A stretch of DNA of 12,488 bases from Candidatus Methanoperedens sp. (GTDB taxonomy: Archaea; Halobacteriota; Methanosarcinia; Methanosarcinales; Methanoperedenaceae). Within the stretch, counting starts at the first letter, position 1, and each line of letters starts with the position of its first letter. Of this stretch, positions 11,730 through 12,488 are shown piece by piece. The DNA is taken from assembly GCA_023249275.1 (NCBI GenBank), contig JAHFCV010000054.1, positions 1 through 12,488 on the forward strand. Direction: 5' to 3'. The notes below the pieces were generated by a model. That model saw only the letters and a program-made list of their open reading frames with translations, searched no databases and was not told where the DNA came from. The translations under genes and the position numbers were made by a program.

Positions 11730-12095
11730 CATAATATCCTTATCGATCTGCGCTACCAGCTTTTTCATCTTATTATACCATGCATCTATGTTTCCATTAA
11801 CCATGTCTTTCATCCTTTGCGGTTCAAGCGCAACATATTCGTAATAGTATCCGCCTGAGCTGATGGTTTTGGTATCGCGATGCACAAGACCGCAGGTCAT
11901 CAAACTCTGCAACGACCTGTAAGCTGTGCTTCGTTCCCTGTTTAAAAGTTCTCCAAGACGTTCTGCCGTCATTGGACCATTTGAGACAAGAACCTTATAG
12001 GCTTCAATGTCAATGTTCTTAAGCCCGAGAATACACTTTGCGATATCCTCACATTTGAAGTCTCCTTTAATCATTTCAGGGATTGATCTTGGCAT
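11718..12095 (-). CDS. TrmB-like winged-helix transcriptional regulator
   Basis: This 125-residue protein has a winged helix at about residues 24-95. LKNIDIEAYKVLVSNGPMTAERLGELL is the first helix and turn, RERSTAYRSLQSLMTCGLVHRD (54-75) is the recognition helix and the start of the wing, and GGYYYEYVAL is the wing. A charged helix (96-125) probably forms a dimer coiled coil. It resembles the DNA-binding half of TrmB proteins without their sugar-binding domain. I chose ATG 12095 (MPRSIPEM) because TGAGGT lies 4 bases upstream; an in-frame start at 12143 has no such site. Cysteines at 15, 21 and 68 could sense redox state or hold a metal, which is speculation. It is divergent from a ferredoxin gene, a likely target. 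Confidence 0.85.
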   Translation of the reverse strand: MPRSIPEMIKGDFKCEDIAKCILGLKNIDIEAYKVLVSNGPMTAERLGELLNRERSTAYRSLQSLMTCGLVHRDTKTISSGGYYYEYVALEPQRMKDMVNGNIDAWYNKMKKLVAQIDKDIMKKL

Positions 12096-12134
12096 AATTA
12101 CCTCATGTAAACCAAAGTCCTGGTTTTTGCACGT

Positions 12135-12142
12135 TTTATACA
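12135..12142 (-). promoter_or_regulatory. Putative TATA box of the TrmB-like regulator
   Basis: The minus strand reads TGTATAAA followed by AC, centred 25 bases before about 12113. The resulting leader of about 18 bases contains the TGAGGT ribosome binding site. Confidence 0.5.
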
Positions 12143-12157
12143 AAACCTATCTAAATA

Positions 12158-12165
12158 TCTATAAA
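12158..12165 (+). promoter_or_regulatory. Putative TATA box of the ferredoxin gene
   Basis: TCTATAAA predicts a transcript start near 12187, at the second possible start codon of the ferredoxin (ATG 12188). Other TATA-like stretches lie at 12151-12158 and 12166-12173, so the exact start is uncertain. All leave a very short or absent leader. Confidence 0.4.
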
Positions 12166-12181
12166 CTTAAATAGCTTATGA

Positions 12182-12364
12182 GTGGCGATGACAGGTTTGA
12201 TAACAGTTCTTGGGTGCATGAAATGCGGCAGGTGCGACAGCGTGTGTAATTCCGGAGCCCTGGAGCGCGTTGACGGTATTGTAAGAATATATCACGATAG
12301 ATGCACTGAATGTATGCGGTGTGTTATAGCTTGCCCTAATAAAGCACTCACGTTTCTTGAATAA
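12182..12364 (+). CDS. Small 2[4Fe-4S] ferredoxin
   Basis: The 58-60 residue product carries two four-cysteine motifs: CMKCGRCDSVC (CxxCxxCxxxC, without the usual proline after it) and CTECMRCVIACP (CxxCxxCxxxCP). This is the clostridial-type bacterial ferredoxin fold holding two [4Fe-4S] clusters, a cytosolic low-potential electron carrier. Almost nothing lies outside the cluster-binding core, apart from about ten residues at the N-terminus (MAMTGLITVLG). The start is GTG 12182 or ATG 12188; no ribosome binding site precedes either, and the TATA spacing suggests a leaderless mRNA. It is divergent from the TrmB-like regulator. The redox partner cannot be told from this window. Confidence 0.9.
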   Translation: MAMTGLITVLGCMKCGRCDSVCNSGALERVDGIVRIYHDRCTECMRCVIACPNKALTFLE

Positions 12365-12376
12365 AGGTCACAATAA

Positions 12377-12384
12377 TTTTATAT
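12377..12384 (+). promoter_or_regulatory. Putative TATA box of the last gene
   Basis: TTTTATAT predicts a start near 12406, giving a leader of about 27 bases. That leader would begin with the 13-base palindrome at 12409-12421 and end with the ribosome binding site at 12422-12428. Confidence 0.45.
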
Positions 12385-12408
12385 TCCCCTGTTACTATTA
12401 TACAGACT

Positions 12409-12421
12409 ACGCTTTAAGCGT
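12409..12421 (+). repeat. 13-base palindrome in the leader of the last gene
   Basis: ACGCTT-T-AAGCGT is a perfect 6+6 palindrome immediately before the GAGGTGA ribosome binding site. It may be an operator overlapping the transcript start. Its one-base centre is too tight for an RNA hairpin without opening inner pairs. CGCTTTAAGCG inside it differs by one base from CGCTTTATGCG at 11663-11673. Confidence 0.5.
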
Positions 12422-12432
12422 GAGGTGAATAT

Positions 12433-12488
12433 ATGGTATTAAGTTTAGGAACTGCAATTGTTGGCATTATACAGTTGGTTATTGCCAT
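12433..12488 (+). CDS. Start of an unidentified hydrophobic protein (partial)
   Basis: ATG 12433 follows GAGGTGA (12422-12428) after 4 bases, and the frame is open to the window edge. The 18 complete codons visible encode MVLSLGTAIVGIIQLVIA, which reads as a membrane span or signal anchor. The family cannot be determined from this much sequence. It lies 68 bases after the ferredoxin and has its own promoter-like box, so it is probably a separate unit. Confidence 0.7.
   Translation, partial: MVLSLGTAIVGIIQLVIA

Noticed and set aside
12096..12143. An upstream in-frame start for the TrmB-like regulator, adding 16 residues.
   Set aside because: The region contains the promoter-like TATA box and the TGAGGT site for ATG 12095, so it is more likely untranslated.
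12178..12249. A short frame from ATG 12178 overlapping the ferredoxin start.
   Set aside because: It ends after 23 codons, has no ribosome binding site and no conserved features, while the overlapping frame encodes two perfect cluster-binding motifs.
1..12488. CRISPR arrays, transposases, toxin-antitoxin pairs, restriction or other defence genes.
   Set aside because: No regular repeat-spacer pattern, no matching protein motifs and no terminal inverted repeats were seen on either strand.

Overview
The window looks like chromosomal DNA of a methanogen-type or methane-oxidising euryarchaeon, probably in or near the Methanosarcinales; 'Ca. Methanoperedens'-like is my best guess. The reasons are a tetrahydromethanopterin enzyme (mch), the coenzyme F420 gene cofD, archaeal DnaG, the archaeal CobT-like protein, an archaeal initiator tRNA with an A1:U72 pair, and archaeal promoters (TATA boxes about 25 bases before the inferred transcript starts, some apparently leaderless). 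The species guess is inference.

Layout. Positions 1-322: tail of a possible upstream gene and a small unknown protein. Positions 348-1298 (-): mch, divergent from a two-gene + strand operon (1436-1964) of a dodecin-like protein and a winged-helix regulator. That operon collides tail to tail with a - strand operon (4634 to 1944) made of a DrrA-type ABC ATPase, its ABC-2 permease and cofD. Positions 4742-4816: initiator tRNA-Met with its own promoter and T-run terminator. Positions 4895-6472: a solitary, AT-rich membrane protein with an exported domain, five membrane spans and a cytosolic helical-repeat tail. Positions 8888 to 6485 (-): aroE, tyrA and a small protein, an aromatic amino acid operon. 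Positions 8889-9298: a 410-base gap with hairpins and promoter-like boxes. Positions 9299-11652 (+): dnaG and a CobT-like gene. Positions 11648-11730: a palindrome cluster. Positions 12095 to 11718 (-): a TrmB-like regulator divergent from a 2[4Fe-4S] ferredoxin (12182-12364). Position 12433 onward: start of an unidentified hydrophobic protein.

How it works together. Most of the window is core metabolism and housekeeping: one C1 step (Mch), F420 side-chain assembly (CofD), two shikimate/tyrosine steps (AroE, TyrA), cobamide lower-ligand activation, primase/exosome (DnaG) and translation initiation (tRNA). The parts that standard annotation explains least are the 525-residue receptor-like membrane protein, the dodecin that seems to lack the flavin-stacking residues, the TyrA with a C-terminal domain resembling the anticodon-binding fold of PheT, the structured gap before dnaG, and the regulator/ferredoxin pair. 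I saw no CRISPR array, transposase, phage gene or recognisable defence system. If there is an undescribed system here, the membrane protein is the best candidate.
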